Of a stretch of DNA of 64,000 nucleotides, positions 39,001 to 48,526 are shown piece after piece. Where the stretch lies: assembly GCA_910589415.1 (NCBI GenBank), contig OU342639.1, positions 33,426,268 to 33,490,267 of the forward strand, in the 5' to 3' direction. Origin of the DNA: Malachius bipustulatus. Lineage: Eukaryota; Arthropoda; Insecta; Coleoptera; Melyridae. Numbering within the stretch: the stretch's first letter is position 1; every line of letters begins with the position of its first letter. Made by a program: the position numbers and the translations under genes. A model generated the notes under the pieces. It made no database searches, was not told where the DNA came from, and was given only the letters and a program-made list of their open reading frames with translations.

Positions 39001-42000
39001 GCGAGAATTAAAAAACCTGATCTATCTTTAATTAATGTAGAATCTTATCAGCCGCTCTTATTAATTTAGTCAGTCAGTCAGTCGGTCAAACATTCTTATT
39101 ATTACACCTGGTCAGTGGCTAGTTGGTTAGTCATCTAATCTTTTATGGGTCAAAAACATATTAATATTATTAATTTGTTTTTCTTCAAGATACCTTCACC
39201 TGTTATACACTTCCGACTTCTATTATTATAATAACACATCAGATAAATATTAATCGTCTTATTTCATGCCAAAGAACCTAACCTAATTGACTTCGAGATT
39301 AACGTTAGAGTTCATTGTGCATAAAGCGACCCCAACTCACTTTAGTATAAATTTCAATTAACCCACAATCCTTAGGTATGTATGGATACTCTCGAAACAA
39401 TAGTAAGAAAAAATAAGGCTCAATTTTTTTTATAAAATTATCTGACTGATCCAGAAGCTTATAAAAAGAAGAAACAAATTATCGATTAATCTATTCGAGA
39501 AGATAATCCCATTCGGGAGACATGAATAAGAAAAAAAAACTTGCGCATCTTATGCGTTGATCCTATATTTTAATTTTTTTCACCGCTTTTTAAAGTGGCT
39601 TTTTGAAATTTTCCAAGGTTTAGCGTAGATTTTTACTCCAAAAATTTCATTTCAATTCGTTCGAAAACGTGCGATAAATTGTATATGGAAATTTAGCAAT
39701 TTTGCCCCTTTTCGTATATGAACGCCACTGGCTACCCAATTTTGAAATGCAATTATTTTACACCACCTTGAAATTCGAAAAACATGTAAAAAAGTCGAAC
39801 ATTTCCGCCATTTTTATTATTTCTTTCTTAAAATTTTCGAAGGTTATTACTTATTAGTATATCTGTCTACTCTTTGCTATTTTTATCCTTTCCTACCCAC
39901 GCCACTGGCTTATTAATGGAAAATATGCTAATTTTATTGCATTTTGAAACAACTGAGCGTATTTTGTCTAAGTGCCATACCAGACCATTCCTTCCGGATA
40001 ACTTACTCCCACAAAAATTTCAGTTCCCTAGATTGAAAACTGCGACTTGAAATGGTGCCACACGAACCAGTTTTTTCGAATTTTGAAGGGACACCTTGTA
40101 GAAATAACGCGACTTTAGGAAATTTTAAACGAAAATCTAAAGTCCTCCAAAAGTTTTACAAGAGTTGCAAAATTTTGTTCAAAAATCTTGAAAGAGCGTT
40201 TTAAAGAATCGCAATCGCAAATACGTGATTTTTGATAAAGGGGACAGAATAAAGGGGACGAGATCTAATATAGGATATTTCCTTGATTTTAAGATAAAAA
40301 GTCATTGGGAACCTACCCTCGTAACTCAGTAATAACAAAGTTCAATGTTCAAAAAGCAAGAAAATATTTTTTTGTAAAACTACAAAATGGCTTAATATTT
40401 TTTATGATTTTTTTTGTGTCGTTTAATTAGTTTAATATTACAGCAATAATTACATGTTTGTAATTTGTATCATCAGGGACGTACGGGGTAGATAGGGCTC
40501 CAACTTTTTCACCCCCTAATTTTTACGTTACTGGATAAATTCTGGTTTTCACATAATTTTCAAAAATCTGGACATTTCCGGTACAAAAAGTTGATAGGGT
40601 TTGGTAAATAAATTCTCGACAGTTTTTGACATTATGTACGATGTAGACATTCTAGAAGGACACGAAGTTATACGTTTTTATGTTTTTCAACTTTTAAAAA
40701 AAATTGACATCTTCTTCTCCAAATCCCCAGATCACAAAAAATCCTAGCCACGTTTTCTGGCGCTATGAGCTCATCTTTTTTTGTTTTATTTTTAATTTTT
40801 TTATATGTAAATACTGAACTTTCAACAATTTAATTGCACATATCTCAAAAATTATTGAGAATTTACATAAATTTTTTTTTGTACCAGAAATGTACAGCTT
40901 TAAGAAAAATATGGCAAAACCAGAATTTATCCAGTGGCCTAAAAATTAGAGGGTGAAAAAGTTGGAGCCCTATACCGTGCGTCCCTGATGGGACAAATTA
41001 CAAACATGCAATTATTGCTGTAATATTAAACCAATTAATGCAAAAACGACACAAAAAATTTCATAAAAAAATATTAAGCCATTTTTGAGTTATACAAAAA
41101 AATGTAATTTTTTTGGAACATTGAACACCCTGTAGCTGCGTTAATAATACTCAATTTAGAGGGTAAGTTCATTGAGACTTTTTGTCTTAAAATGAAGGAA
41201 ATATTCTACCTTGGAAGGTTGTGTATTTTGTCCCCTTTATTCTGGGATACCCCGTACAAATATATAACTAAATATATAAGGTGTTCCAGTTTGTATGTTC
41301 ATAACTCCGGCAAATTGTAGAACGTGCAAAAATAATGGATTTTTTTCTATAAAATATTGCTCTAAAACGATTTACTTTTGAGTTAATAAATTTTGATTTA
41401 AAAATAGTAATTTTCGAAAAAATCTTAAATATACTTTACCCGATATTGTTGAAATTTGGCAGTTTCACTTGCTGCAGTAAGGGGCTAATTTAGCCCTAAA
41501 TATATTAAAATTATTACGATAAGTGGCGTACCTACCTGTAAGCACCTTAAAGAATATTATTTTGAAAAAACAAAAAAAAATGTACCTACGACAATAACTT
41601 CTTTTAATTTTTTTTTCAGCAAATTAGGCAGTTACAAGTATGTACAATTTTGTTGTCAAATGGATTTTTGCTTCGTTTCATATTTTGCTTCGTTTTTGAA
41701 ATCAAAAATAGAATCCATTTAATTGCTTATTCCTGAATCAACCATCAGGAAACGTGGAGAAAAATTGAAAAAAATCCTTGGTCTAGAGGTTAAGTATTGC
41801 ACTTATATTGGCGATTATTTGTTGTTTTTGTTACATGTAATTGAGAAAAAATTATAAAAAAATTATAATATCTAAAAGAAAATTTTCCCCTTGTTCCTTG
41901 TATGGTCCAGGAATATACATTTACGTGGAGTATATTTTTTTATTTCCAAAACTAAACAAAATACGAAATAAATTTAATAGACATAAAAGTTGTACCTCTA

Positions 42001-45000
42001 ATTGCCTAACCTAACAAGAAATGAAAAATAAAAAAAGCTACTGTCGTACGTTTTTTTGACGCCACTGGATTTAATAATTTTAATATACAGGGTGTCCCAT
42101 AATATGTGGGCAATCTCCCGGATTTGGGTAAATTTCGTAAAAATAAATGAAAAAATAGCCATAAAATTAATTCCTCAGAGACACCCCTACAAAGATATTA
42201 GCTGATGTTGAAGTTGAGGGTTGAAAATCAATTTTTTGCAATAACTTTTGTATTTCTTGACCGATTTTGATAATTTTTGGTGTTATTTTGTATTATTTTG
42301 AACTGTTTAGAATAGTGTTTCATAATCTTTGGTATAGCACATACATAGACCTCGGGATGGCATAACCCCCTCATTCACTTGAAAGAAAACAATAAAAATA
42401 ATAATTTTACAGTTTTTTAAGGTTAATTTTCTTTTTATTTGACATTTTTTACATAAAAAATGTATCTTTATTTATTTCGATAGAGCGAACCGTTATCGAG
42501 ATAACCGTCCTTCTAATAGGTGATGCGTCGCAGGAACTTTCTAAATTTCAAGTAAATTTTAACAAGATGGCTGACCTTTGACAGTAAATTGAGCAGGAAA
42601 CAAAACAATAACTTAATTAAATACACGTCAGTGTCAAAGATTTCATTTCATGCAGATTCAATTCTAACTGATTTTAAAATGAGTTACAGAAACGCTGAAT
42701 ACGCAGAAAATCAGTTAGAATTGAATCTGCATGAAATGAAATCTTTGACACTGACGTGTATGTAATTAAGTTATTGTTTTGTTTCCTGCTCAATTTACTG
42801 TCAAAGGTCAGCCATCTTGTTAAAATTTACTTGAAATTAAGAAAATTCCTGCGACGCATCACCTATTAGAAGGACGTTTATCTCGATAACGGTTCGCTCT
42901 ATCGAAATAAATAAGAATACATTTTTTATGTAAAAAATGTCAAATAAAAAGAAAATTAACCTTAAAAATCTGTAAAATTATTATTTTTATTGTTTTCTTT
43001 CAAGCGAATGAGGGGGTTATGCCATCCCGAGGTCTATGTATGTGCTACCAAAGATTATGAAACACTATTCTAAACAGTTCAAAATAATACAAAATAACAC
43101 CAAAAATTATCAAATTCAACAGCTAATATCTTTTTAGGGGTGTCTCTGAGGAATTAATTTTATAGCTATTATTTCATTTATTTTTACGAAATTCACTCAA
43201 ATCCGGGAGATTGCCCACATATTATGGGACACCCTGTATTTAGGACTAAATTAGCCCCTTAATACAGCAAATTAAACTGTCAAATTTAAAAAATATTCAG
43301 TAAAGAATATTTAAGTTATTTTCGATAAAAGTTTCAATTTTAGTTTAAATAAAAATTTAAAACACTGTATCTAAAAAATAAATCGTTTTAGAGCAACACT
43401 TTATCAGAAAAAATTCCATTATTTTTACGTGCTCTACCGTTTGCCGGAGTTATGAACATACAAACTGGATCACTCTGTTAACAGTGTTTCTCATAAGAAG
43501 TATAAGAACCGACACAGAGCAGGGGCGTGTAGGGGAATCCCAAATATGGTAATTCAACGCAACTTATCTGTATACTAAGTACCACTCCTGAGAAATTTTA
43601 GACCTTGAAACAAGGGTTTAAAATTTCGAAAAAAGTTTCCCCAACAGTGAGATACTTGGCACTTGGAAAAACCAAATTTGGTACATGTTGTGAGTGTACC
43701 AAGAGCATTCATTGACAGCAAGTAGAGTCAAATTGTAGCATTTTAAAAAGTTGATAAGGGATCATTAAATTGATACAAAAATGTTTAACCCGTTGGCCGA
43801 TTTAAGAAATTGCTACTTCATTTTATGGGGAATTTAATTCTCAAACTTTTTACCTTTCAAAAAACTTTGTCGTTTTTGTCAAAAAATCTGAATAACTAAA
43901 AAAAAGTATTGATTTTGTGTTATTTAAATTTTTTATTTAATGTAAAAGTTGACGATCAGGAAGAAAGTTGAAAACGACTAAGTTTTCTGAAAAATAATAA
44001 GAGAAATAAAAGTTTTAGAATTAAATTCCCCTTAAAATGCAGTAATAATTTCTCAAATCGGCAAACTGGCTAAAAAATTCCGTAACATTTTAAGGGTGCA
44101 TCATTCCTTATCAACCCTTTAAAAGGCTACAATTTGACTCTGCTTACCGTAAAACTCTTGAAACTCTCACAACGTGTACCAAATTTTTTTTTCAAAGTTC
44201 AAGTATAACTGAGATATTGTTTTTTTTTTCGAAATTTGAAACCCCTTTTTCTACCTGTATACTGTATACCCATAGTGTATTTTTTTTTAAATTAAAGGTA
44301 CACTAAAAAACATTCGCTAATATAAAGAAATATGATACCTACCAATTAAGAAATGTTGATATGGCTCAATATTGAGCCAAGTAAAGTAATTCTAGAAACA
44401 ATATCATTAAACAACAATAAATGAATCAGGAAACTTAAGCCGGTCACTTATTTAATGAGCTTTGCACTCGTCCTAACTGTCTGGGAAATTTTGTCACGAG
44501 TAGGAGCGAGAACTCGCTGCCGAGCTCTCACTCCTACTTAATATAATTACGTTTATTTCTGCAACAATGCAAACTATTACTGCAGACATTTTTTAGATGA
44601 ACAGCCGACTTTATTATAAGAATTAAAATAAGAAATGAATTAAACTAATGGATAGCCAAAGATGAAGCGGAAATGACTTCTGGTAGACTAAACATCCCCA
44701 GGAATTGAGAAAAAACTAACATCAGCAAGCACCATCATATTTGAAGCATTTGAAATCTTTCTTCCCGAACAACCAAAAATATTTTACTGAATCCCGTCAT
44801 TTTTCCCGAGAAATGCTGTCAAGAAGGGCCTAAAAAAATTTAGCCGAACTTCGAGCCCTGAAGTTTTTTCGATAACTATTCTTCTGAAACTTTTCCTGCC
44901 TTTCCCAGACAAAATTTTAAACTTAAAACGAAATCGGTTATTTCGTGCACGGAACTTTTTCGTGTCAATTTTTTTTAAGAAAAAATTTCAGCCCAGTTGA

Positions 45001-47296
45001 TTGTATTTCTTTTGATCCTCTTCTCAGAGAGTAAATTTCTTACGATTCTAGCGAATTTGAGTTTTTGGTCAAAATTTCGCACCACCTACTTAAATACAGG
45101 ACTCAGCAGAATCCTTATAATGTGAATTGGCTCCCGGTTGAATTTGTTGTAATTTTGGATACCGGGAGTACTTGATGAATAAATCAGAAGTCTCCATGGG
45201 CGTAACACCCCAAAAAGTCCTGTGCTTATATTTTTAAATGTTGCGGCCCCCTTAATTATTTTAGAGAAAAATGGTTAATAGTTCATTTGTTAAGATTGAA
45301 AAACTGCTTCTGTTGCTGTTGTTACATTTTATGTCTCTTGAGCCATCTTCGAGAAAAACAGGAGATAATTCTCGTTTTGCGTTTATCATTTTTGTAGTTG
45401 CATTGACTTTAATAATAAAAATTACCACAAACAAAAACGTCAAAAATTTAAAACATTTTTCCCCGATATTTTCGAAAATCGCTCAACAGACTTAAAATGT
45501 GACTATAGAAACAGAAGCAGCTTTTCAATCTTAACAAATTATTTATTTACCATTTCTCTCTAAAACAATTATTAAGGGAGCCAACATTTAAAAATAAATG
45601 CGTGACTGTCATGCATGAGAGAAAAAATCTATCTTCCGAGGGGAATATCATATCTCGAGAACACTTTTTGGCGGGTTAGCTCTCAATAACTCCTTAAATT
45701 TTGAGTTTTGAAAAAATTGTAACAAAAATTATTTAATATTTAATATTATTTAAATAGGACACCCGTATATTATTACTATTTTCAGATTGATTTGGAAAAT
45801 TTTGCAAGAATGGTTTTCAAAGTTTCAGCTTAAATTGACCAGGTTATGAGTTATAAACAAATGAAAAACGCTATGGTTGACATTAAAAACTGCTAAGATA
45901 TCATAAAACGGCTCACATGTCAGTATTTCAACTTTTTATGTACTATATATCCGATGATATAGATGAATTTTTTATACAGGGTGACGAATAATCTGATAAT
46001 TTTAATCCCCCTGTATAAAAATTTCAAGTACACTGTAAGATAACACTTGAAAAGTTAAGATAGAGACATGTAGACAGTTTTTGGAAAATGCATGGGGCTT
46101 TTCATTTGTTTATAACCTACTCAATTTAATCCGCAACTGTAAAAACCATCCTTACTGGATTTTCTCAGGAAATATGAAAATGTAATAATATACAGGGTGT
46201 TCTATATAAGAAAGTAGACAATATCCTAATTTCAAGCAAAACAATACATAATAAATAGAGAGAAAATTTAATTACGAAATTGACCTGTTTTTTCCATTTT
46301 CTTAAAAATTCAAAATTGAAGGATTTATTGGCGGGACCTAAAAAAGTCACGCAAGACGCGCGTCAAGTTATGGACGCAAAAAATTAATAAAATCGCAGAG
46401 AAAAAAATTCTCGGAAATTTTTCAATCTTTTCATGAAAAAATCGACGAATGGGGCATAGTGTTTGTGTGAGCACAGCTGACTGCGATATGGCTCGAAAAA
46501 ACAAAATGGTTGGCTCGTTAATATAAGTCCATAATTTGAAACGCAAAACAAAATTTTGAAAAGCTAAAAAATCCGCCAATTTTCTACTTTATACGATTCT
46601 GTTTCAAAAAAGCAGAGTCGCAGAATAAAACGGCTTTCAGTTTCGGAATTTTCGTTCTCTAGCACGTTCTCTGGCAAAATTTTCAGTCTTCCGTCGAATT
46701 TCGTTGAAAAAGAAAAAAATGATAGGTAGTAAAAATTTTAAGATCTTTTCTTTCTAGAAAGTTGCGTTATAGTTAATGTTTCACAGAATTACCCGGAGAT
46801 ATAATTTGTTTTAAACAATCGAGGCTAGCTCGTTACTCAATAATAAAGAATGCATAAATTGGAAAAATTATAGTATTAAAATGGTAAGAGAAAAAAATGC
46901 GTTGTTTTGACATATTTACACAGAGTTTAATTGAAAATCGGGATTGAAAAAATAAAATAAGTGAAACCAAAGAAGGCCTTCAAGTTTTCGATCTTCCCGA
47001 CCGCTCGAACGGCCATCTAATGAATGAAGGGTATAAAAAAAAAATTCACTTTTTTTCAATGAATAAGTCAAATATGTAACGAGTTACAGCGGTAGAATGA
47101 CATGTTTCCCAATTAAATTAATAAAAAAAAACTCCTCTGTACGTATGCGCAGACGCTATATAGGTCGGAAATTTTGATACTTATTCAAATATCAAAGGGT
47201 TGAAAACAATTAAATGGAAAATTAAAAGTAAAGCTGGTAAAAAAATTCGACACACTTACTGGTTTCAATTACTGGGAGCTCCTCGTTATTCGCCAT
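26701..47296 (-). CDS. Slc41: Slc41-family magnesium transporter, complete gene (nine coding exons)
   Basis: SLC41 proteins are eukaryotic relatives of bacterial MgtE magnesium channels; SLC41A1 acts as a Na+/Mg2+ exchanger at the plasma membrane. Joining 47296-47260, 38166-37993, 35099-34909, 32530-32351, 32166-32022, 31963-31817, 31762-31612, 28901-28696 and 27041-26701 gives 522 residues without a stop and with every phase matching; vertebrate SLC41A1 is about 513. The hydrophilic N-terminus runs to about residue 105. Two MgtE-like halves follow, each with a pore motif (PAILGLKGNLDM; PIINGIGGNLVSVQ, each followed by SRLST or SRIST) and a DNxxxP...GDL motif (NPDNVATPLAASIGDL; DPDNSSIPYLTAIGDLLG). 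About ten hydrophobic segments are visible. Whether it is the orthologue of A1, A2 or A3 cannot be decided here. Confidence 0.95.
28395..28560. repeat. Repeat fragment in Slc41 intron
   Basis: Contains GTTTCCGGCGTAACCGGAAGTG, nearly the same as at about 10948, and CACCCTGTATAC at 28542. It is a fragment of a dispersed element. Confidence 0.5.
28696..28901 (-). CDS. Slc41: Slc41 coding exon, second pore motif
   Basis: Acceptor GTTTTTGCAG at 28902-28903, donor GTAAGT at 28695. It encodes GFGGLVLDSAVGKYSGY, the second pore motif PIINGIGGNLVSVQSSRIST and a loop with several prolines. Confidence 0.95.
29780..30870. repeat. CCAGTGGCGT tandem array 2 (in Slc41 intron)
   Basis: The motif or its near match is at 29789 (inverse), 29913 (inverse, changed), 30391 (inverse), 30509, 30581, 30717 and 30855. 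The forward units are 72-138 bases apart and share AATCGTTAATA-TAAACAGGTTTCCATAAA and TTTAGTATAGCACCGTTTTGA with array 1. Confidence 0.82.
31030..31560 (+). repeat. Dispersed repeat related to the 936-base foldback
   Basis: Shares GTGTGTCCGGAA-TGCA-CGTTTTTGAGATAC, AATATCTCGGGAACCGT and the AACGGTACACGTTAGTACC-TTTTTGTGTAGAA region with 58265-59200 and 53180-53560. It lies between two Slc41 exons and ends just before the exon at 31612. Confidence 0.65.
31612..31762 (-). CDS. Slc41: Slc41 coding exon, two membrane segments
   Basis: Acceptor GTTATTTTCAG at 31763-31764, donor GTAAGT at 31611. It encodes EWALWLILFLYAAGFLPCWI and GWVPVLSALVIS, matching the family's region after the first DNxxxP motif. 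Confidence 0.93.
31817..31963 (-). CDS. Slc41: Slc41 coding exon, first NPDNVATP motif
   Basis: Acceptor TTATTTGCAG at 31964-31965, donor CATG/GTGAAT at 31816 (a weaker but in-phase donor). It encodes the motif LNPDNVATPLAASIGDLVSL, the most conserved segment of the family. Confidence 0.94.
32022..32166 (-). CDS. Slc41: Slc41 coding exon, membrane segments 2-3
   Basis: Acceptor AAATTTCAG at 32167-32168, donor TTTAG/GTAGGT at 32021. It encodes VQAIVASFIVSIFAVSVSAI and LLAASSVLTATLSCFTLG, matching SLC41 segments after the first pore motif. Confidence 0.94.
32351..32530 (-). CDS. Slc41: Slc41 coding exon, first pore motif
   Basis: Acceptor GTTTTTCCAG at 32531-32532, donor CAG/GTACGA at 32350, exactly 60 codons in phase 0. 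It encodes ALYILVPAILGLKGNLDM and CLASRLSTQVNLG, the first MgtE-like pore signature. Confidence 0.95.
33000..33660. other. Slc41 intron with an unexplained open frame
   Basis: A 104-codon minus-strand frame (33493-33179) is proline- and leucine-rich with no recognised domain or splice signals. It may be a transposon remnant or chance. The rest of the intron here is unremarkable. Confidence 0.3.
34300..34720. repeat. CCAGTGGCGT tandem array 3 (in Slc41 intron)
   Basis: An inverse motif is at 34331, a changed one (TTCAGTGGCATG) at 34447 and an exact one at 34563, all 116 bases apart. The blocks between match arrays 1 and 2 (TTTAGTATAGCGCCGTTTCGAGAGATG, ACAGGTTTTTATAAA). Confidence 0.8.
34909..35099 (-). 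CDS. Slc41: Slc41 coding exon, first membrane segment
   Basis: Acceptor TTCTCTTTAAG at 35100-35101, donor GAG/GTATGT at 34908. An acidic, serine-rich stretch is followed by WYAVTIQVLVPFMIAGIGTI and GAGVFLKRVE, the first membrane segment. Confidence 0.93.
35257..35291. repeat. Perfect 15-base hairpin
   Basis: TTTCTTATACAATAT and its exact reverse complement are separated by five bases, inside a Slc41 intron. Confidence 0.8.
35618..35949. mobile_element. Foldback element, 332 bases
   Basis: The ends TAGAGGGTGAGTCA and TGACTCACCCTGTA are inverted. The arms continue (GTAGCAGGACTTCA / TGAAGTCCTGCTAC; GATACAGGGTGT / ACACCCTGTATC). TA borders fit a Tc1/mariner-type MITE. It lies within a Slc41 intron. 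Confidence 0.82.
35950..37992. other. Slc41 intron sequence
   Basis: AT-rich intron with a perfect 13-base hairpin at 37350-37379 (ATAAAAAATAATC ... GATTATTTTTTAT). No exon is supported. Confidence 0.5.
37993..38166 (-). CDS. Slc41: Slc41 coding exon, cytoplasmic N-terminus
   Basis: Acceptor CATTTTCCAG at 38167-38168, donor G/GTAAGT at 37992. It encodes a hydrophilic segment (MSAPSNTEKDEYDQ ... SLPEDLGGSQKIGNEN). Its own ATG at 38161 is a possible start for a 509-residue form, but the exon also joins in frame to 47260-47296. Confidence 0.88.
38232..38300 (-). other. Possible alternative 5' exon of Slc41
   Basis: A good donor (AAATCG/GTAAGA) at 38231 is followed by only 65 bases to the acceptor of the N-terminal exon, with a pyrimidine-rich end. 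The frame is open into the coding exon but has no ATG before an in-frame stop, so it would be untranslated leader of a shorter, 509-residue form starting at 38161. The 5' boundary is not defined. Confidence 0.4.
38664..38920. mobile_element. MITE with 31-base perfect terminal inverted repeats
   Basis: ATATCGCACCTCCCTTTGAA... at 38664-38694 is matched exactly in inverse at 38890-38920. The element is 257 bases with no coding frame. If the element begins TCGCACC, the bordering TA could be the target duplication. Perfect ends suggest recent movement. It is in Slc41 intron 1, about 500 bases from an exon. Confidence 0.88.
39590..40150 (+). repeat. Dispersed repeat family D, copy 1
   Basis: Shares ordered blocks with 53850-54560 and 54590-55170: TTTCATTTCAATTCGTTCGA, TTTTGCCCCTTTTCG, ACGCCACTGGCT, CTTACTCCCACAAAAATT, CCTAGATTGAAAACTGCGAC and GGACACCTTGTAGAAATAACGCGAC. 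Two motif-bearing subunits are about 177 bases apart. Confidence 0.75.
40245..41256. mobile_element. Foldback element, about 1.0 kb
   Basis: The arms run from CAGAATAAAGGGGAC (left) to GTCCCCTTTATTCTGGG (right) and continue inward through TTCAATGTTC/GAACATTGAA, TACATGTTTGTAATTTG/CAAATTACAAACATG and ATCAGGGACGTACGG/CCGTGCGTCCCTGAT to GATAGGGCTCCAACTTTTTC/GAAAAAGTTGGAGCCCTAT, with a centre near 40750. It has no coding frame and lies in Slc41 intron 1. Confidence 0.85.
41278..43477. repeat. Outer inverted repeat enclosing a 1.15-kb foldback
   Basis: The left arm (41278-41520: AGGTGTTCCAGTTTGTATG, CATAACTCCGGCAAA...GTAGA) is matched in inverse at about 43245-43477 (TTTGCCGGAGTTATGAACATA, CAAACTGGATCACTCT). 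An unpaired insert of about 540 bases sits in the left side (about 41530-42068). The intact element 42086-43238 occupies the centre. Confidence 0.8.
42086..43238. mobile_element. Long near-perfect foldback element (1153 bases)
   Basis: The ends are TACAGGGTGTCCCATAATAT and ATATTATGGGACACCCTGTA. The arms are about 550 bases each with only small differences and one gap of about 70 bases, meeting around a loop of about 30 bases near 42690. The inner arm sequence ATTTCATTTCATGCAGATTC is exact in both. No open frame codes for a transposase. TA borders fit Tc1/mariner. Confidence 0.93.
43597..44255. repeat. Foldback repeat, about 660 bases
   Basis: The inverted arms include GTTTAAAATTTCG/CGAAATTTGAAAC, TTTGGTACATGTTGTGAG/CTCACAACGTGTACCAAA, AGTCAAATTGTAGC/GCTACAATTTGACT, TTGATAAGG/CCTTATCAA and GGGGAATTTAATTC/GAATTAAATTCCCC, centred near 43930. 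It directly follows the previous element. Confidence 0.8.
45227..45599. repeat. Foldback repeat, about 370 bases
   Basis: The arms include TTTTTAAATGTTGCGGC/GCCAACATTTAAAAATA, CCCTTAATTATTTTAGAGA/TCTCTAAAACAATTATTAAGGG and TTGTTAAGATTGAAAA/TTTTCAATCTTAACAA. Opposed 60- and 74-codon frames inside it are by-products. Confidence 0.82.
45758..46201. repeat. Foldback repeat with outward-facing CACCC ends
   Basis: The left edge GGACACCCGTATATTATTAC matches in inverse GTAATAATATACAGGGTGT at the right edge. The inner arms GTTATGAGTTATAAACAAATG / CATTTGTTTATAACCTAC match too. The CAGGGTG end faces away from the centre, opposite to the other elements, so the structure may be made of two neighbouring elements. 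Confidence 0.65.
46202..47259. other. Slc41 intron 1, right end
   Basis: AT-rich sequence with repeat pieces. TAACGAGTTACAG at about 47078 has an inverse partner at about 48011, outside the gene, suggesting another large diverged inverted repeat around the Slc41 start. No exon is supported. Confidence 0.4.
47260..47296 (-). CDS. Slc41: Slc41 first coding exon (12 codons)
   Basis: ATG at 47296 reads MANNEELPVIET and meets a strong donor (CCA/GTAAGTG) at 47259. The leftover base A plus CA of the next exon makes ACA and keeps the frame into MSAPSN.... GC-rich sequence with several CpGs follows upstream at 47370-47470, as expected near a promoter. The exon is short, so support comes from start, donor, phase and context rather than similarity. 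Confidence 0.72.
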
Positions 47297-47520
47297 AAAC
47301 AAACACGTCGTATATAATAATTAAATTATTAATCAGGCACAAAATAACTAAATTTGGTTTTTCACTCACGAGCGCGGTGCAGCTTTGAACTATGCAAAAA
47401 TTGTCTTGCTAATGCGCTCGGTGTTCCCCTCCACTTCGATACCGCGCGAATCACGGTGCTGCGATGAAATGCATGCGTTGATGCACTCATGAAGAGATGC
47501 ACTCATGAAGTGCTTTTCTA
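47297..47520 (-). promoter_or_regulatory. Presumed Slc41 promoter/5' UTR region
   Basis: Locally GC- and CpG-rich DNA (about 47370-47470) directly upstream of the first coding exon. It ends in a perfect 16-base tandem duplication of GATGCACTCATGAAGA at about 47480-47510. No TATA box or initiator stands out. Confidence 0.45.
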
Positions 47521-48385
47521 GGGCGAAAAGGAAACATTTTGAAAATTGGTAAATTGGGAGCGTCTGCGGATCTTGTTAATCTTCCACTATCGCTTTTTTA
47601 AACGTTTTCCCACATACAGCCATATTTATTTCAATTCAATACAATTCAAAGCGATGTTGCGATTACGATTTAATTCCCCTCTCCTTGGATATGCGCCCAC
47701 CTCACTTCACCCGCAGCCTTTTCTTCATTTTCTGTATAAAAACCGCTTATAGAGGCTATTCGGTAATATTCGGTTTAGAAACTCAAGCAAGGGAAAACAA
47801 CATTTTTTGCTTTTCCAGAAAATGACGGGACTCAGGAATTTGGACACCAAAGAAGAAAATATCATTCGCTTTAAGGAAAGAATGTGGCGTTTTTGTTTTT
47901 TATTACAATTATTCATTACAATTACAATTATTCATATTGTCCCAAATGAATGAAAAATAAAATGGTGTGCTTAGCGATTTTTTGGGGAAAATATTCAACC
48001 TTCGCCCTCTGTAACTCGTTACGTATTAGACTTTGAAGAAATCAATTTTATAAAAAACGTGAGGAATTTTGTCTTCTTTGGTTTTTTTGTCGCCGATTCA
48101 AGATGGCGTTCTGCCCTTTGGATTTTTCGTCATGGCCCATATCCGAACAAGATATAAAAATTACTTCTACCCCACCTTTTGCAGAATGACTGAACTATTA
48201 TTTATGAATGGAATTATTTTTCAAAAATACATCATTTCTTGTTGTTCCTAGTTCTGAAATAATGCAAAATTTAGATTTCTTCAACTGCTCAAGATAAAGC
48301 GAGCAGTGAAAGCACAAGAAGCATGATGAACACTTACCTACCTATAAGGTTTTAAAATTATAAAAAAATATGGAATAGTACTTAC

Positions 48386-48526
48386 TGCTTATATTTGAGA
48401 AAGGCAAAAAGAACCTTGTGAGGTTGAATGCCTCCCAAAATATCTGCAGTTACTTCGTTCACTCTATCGTAGTCCAGCCTTTTCGCTATGAAAGTCCTCG
48501 ATGACCAGGATCCAGGGGGATTTAAT
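48386..48526 (-). CDS. Orphan internal exon, gene not recognised
   Basis: A strong acceptor (CGTTATTTCCAG) at 48527-48528 and donor (GTAAGTACT) at 48385 bound 141 bases with one open frame. It reads 46 codons with protein-like composition, including WSSRTFIAKRLDYDRVNEVT and ILGGIQPHKVLFAFLKYK. It starts after two bases of a codon and ends after two. It cannot be part of Slc41: joining it to the 38166 exon breaks the frame. It suggests another minus-strand gene extending past both sides, or a decayed one. I do not recognise the family. Confidence 0.6.

Noticed and set aside
45261..45495. Opposed 60- and 74-codon frames
   Set aside because: They lie in the loop and arms of a foldback repeat.
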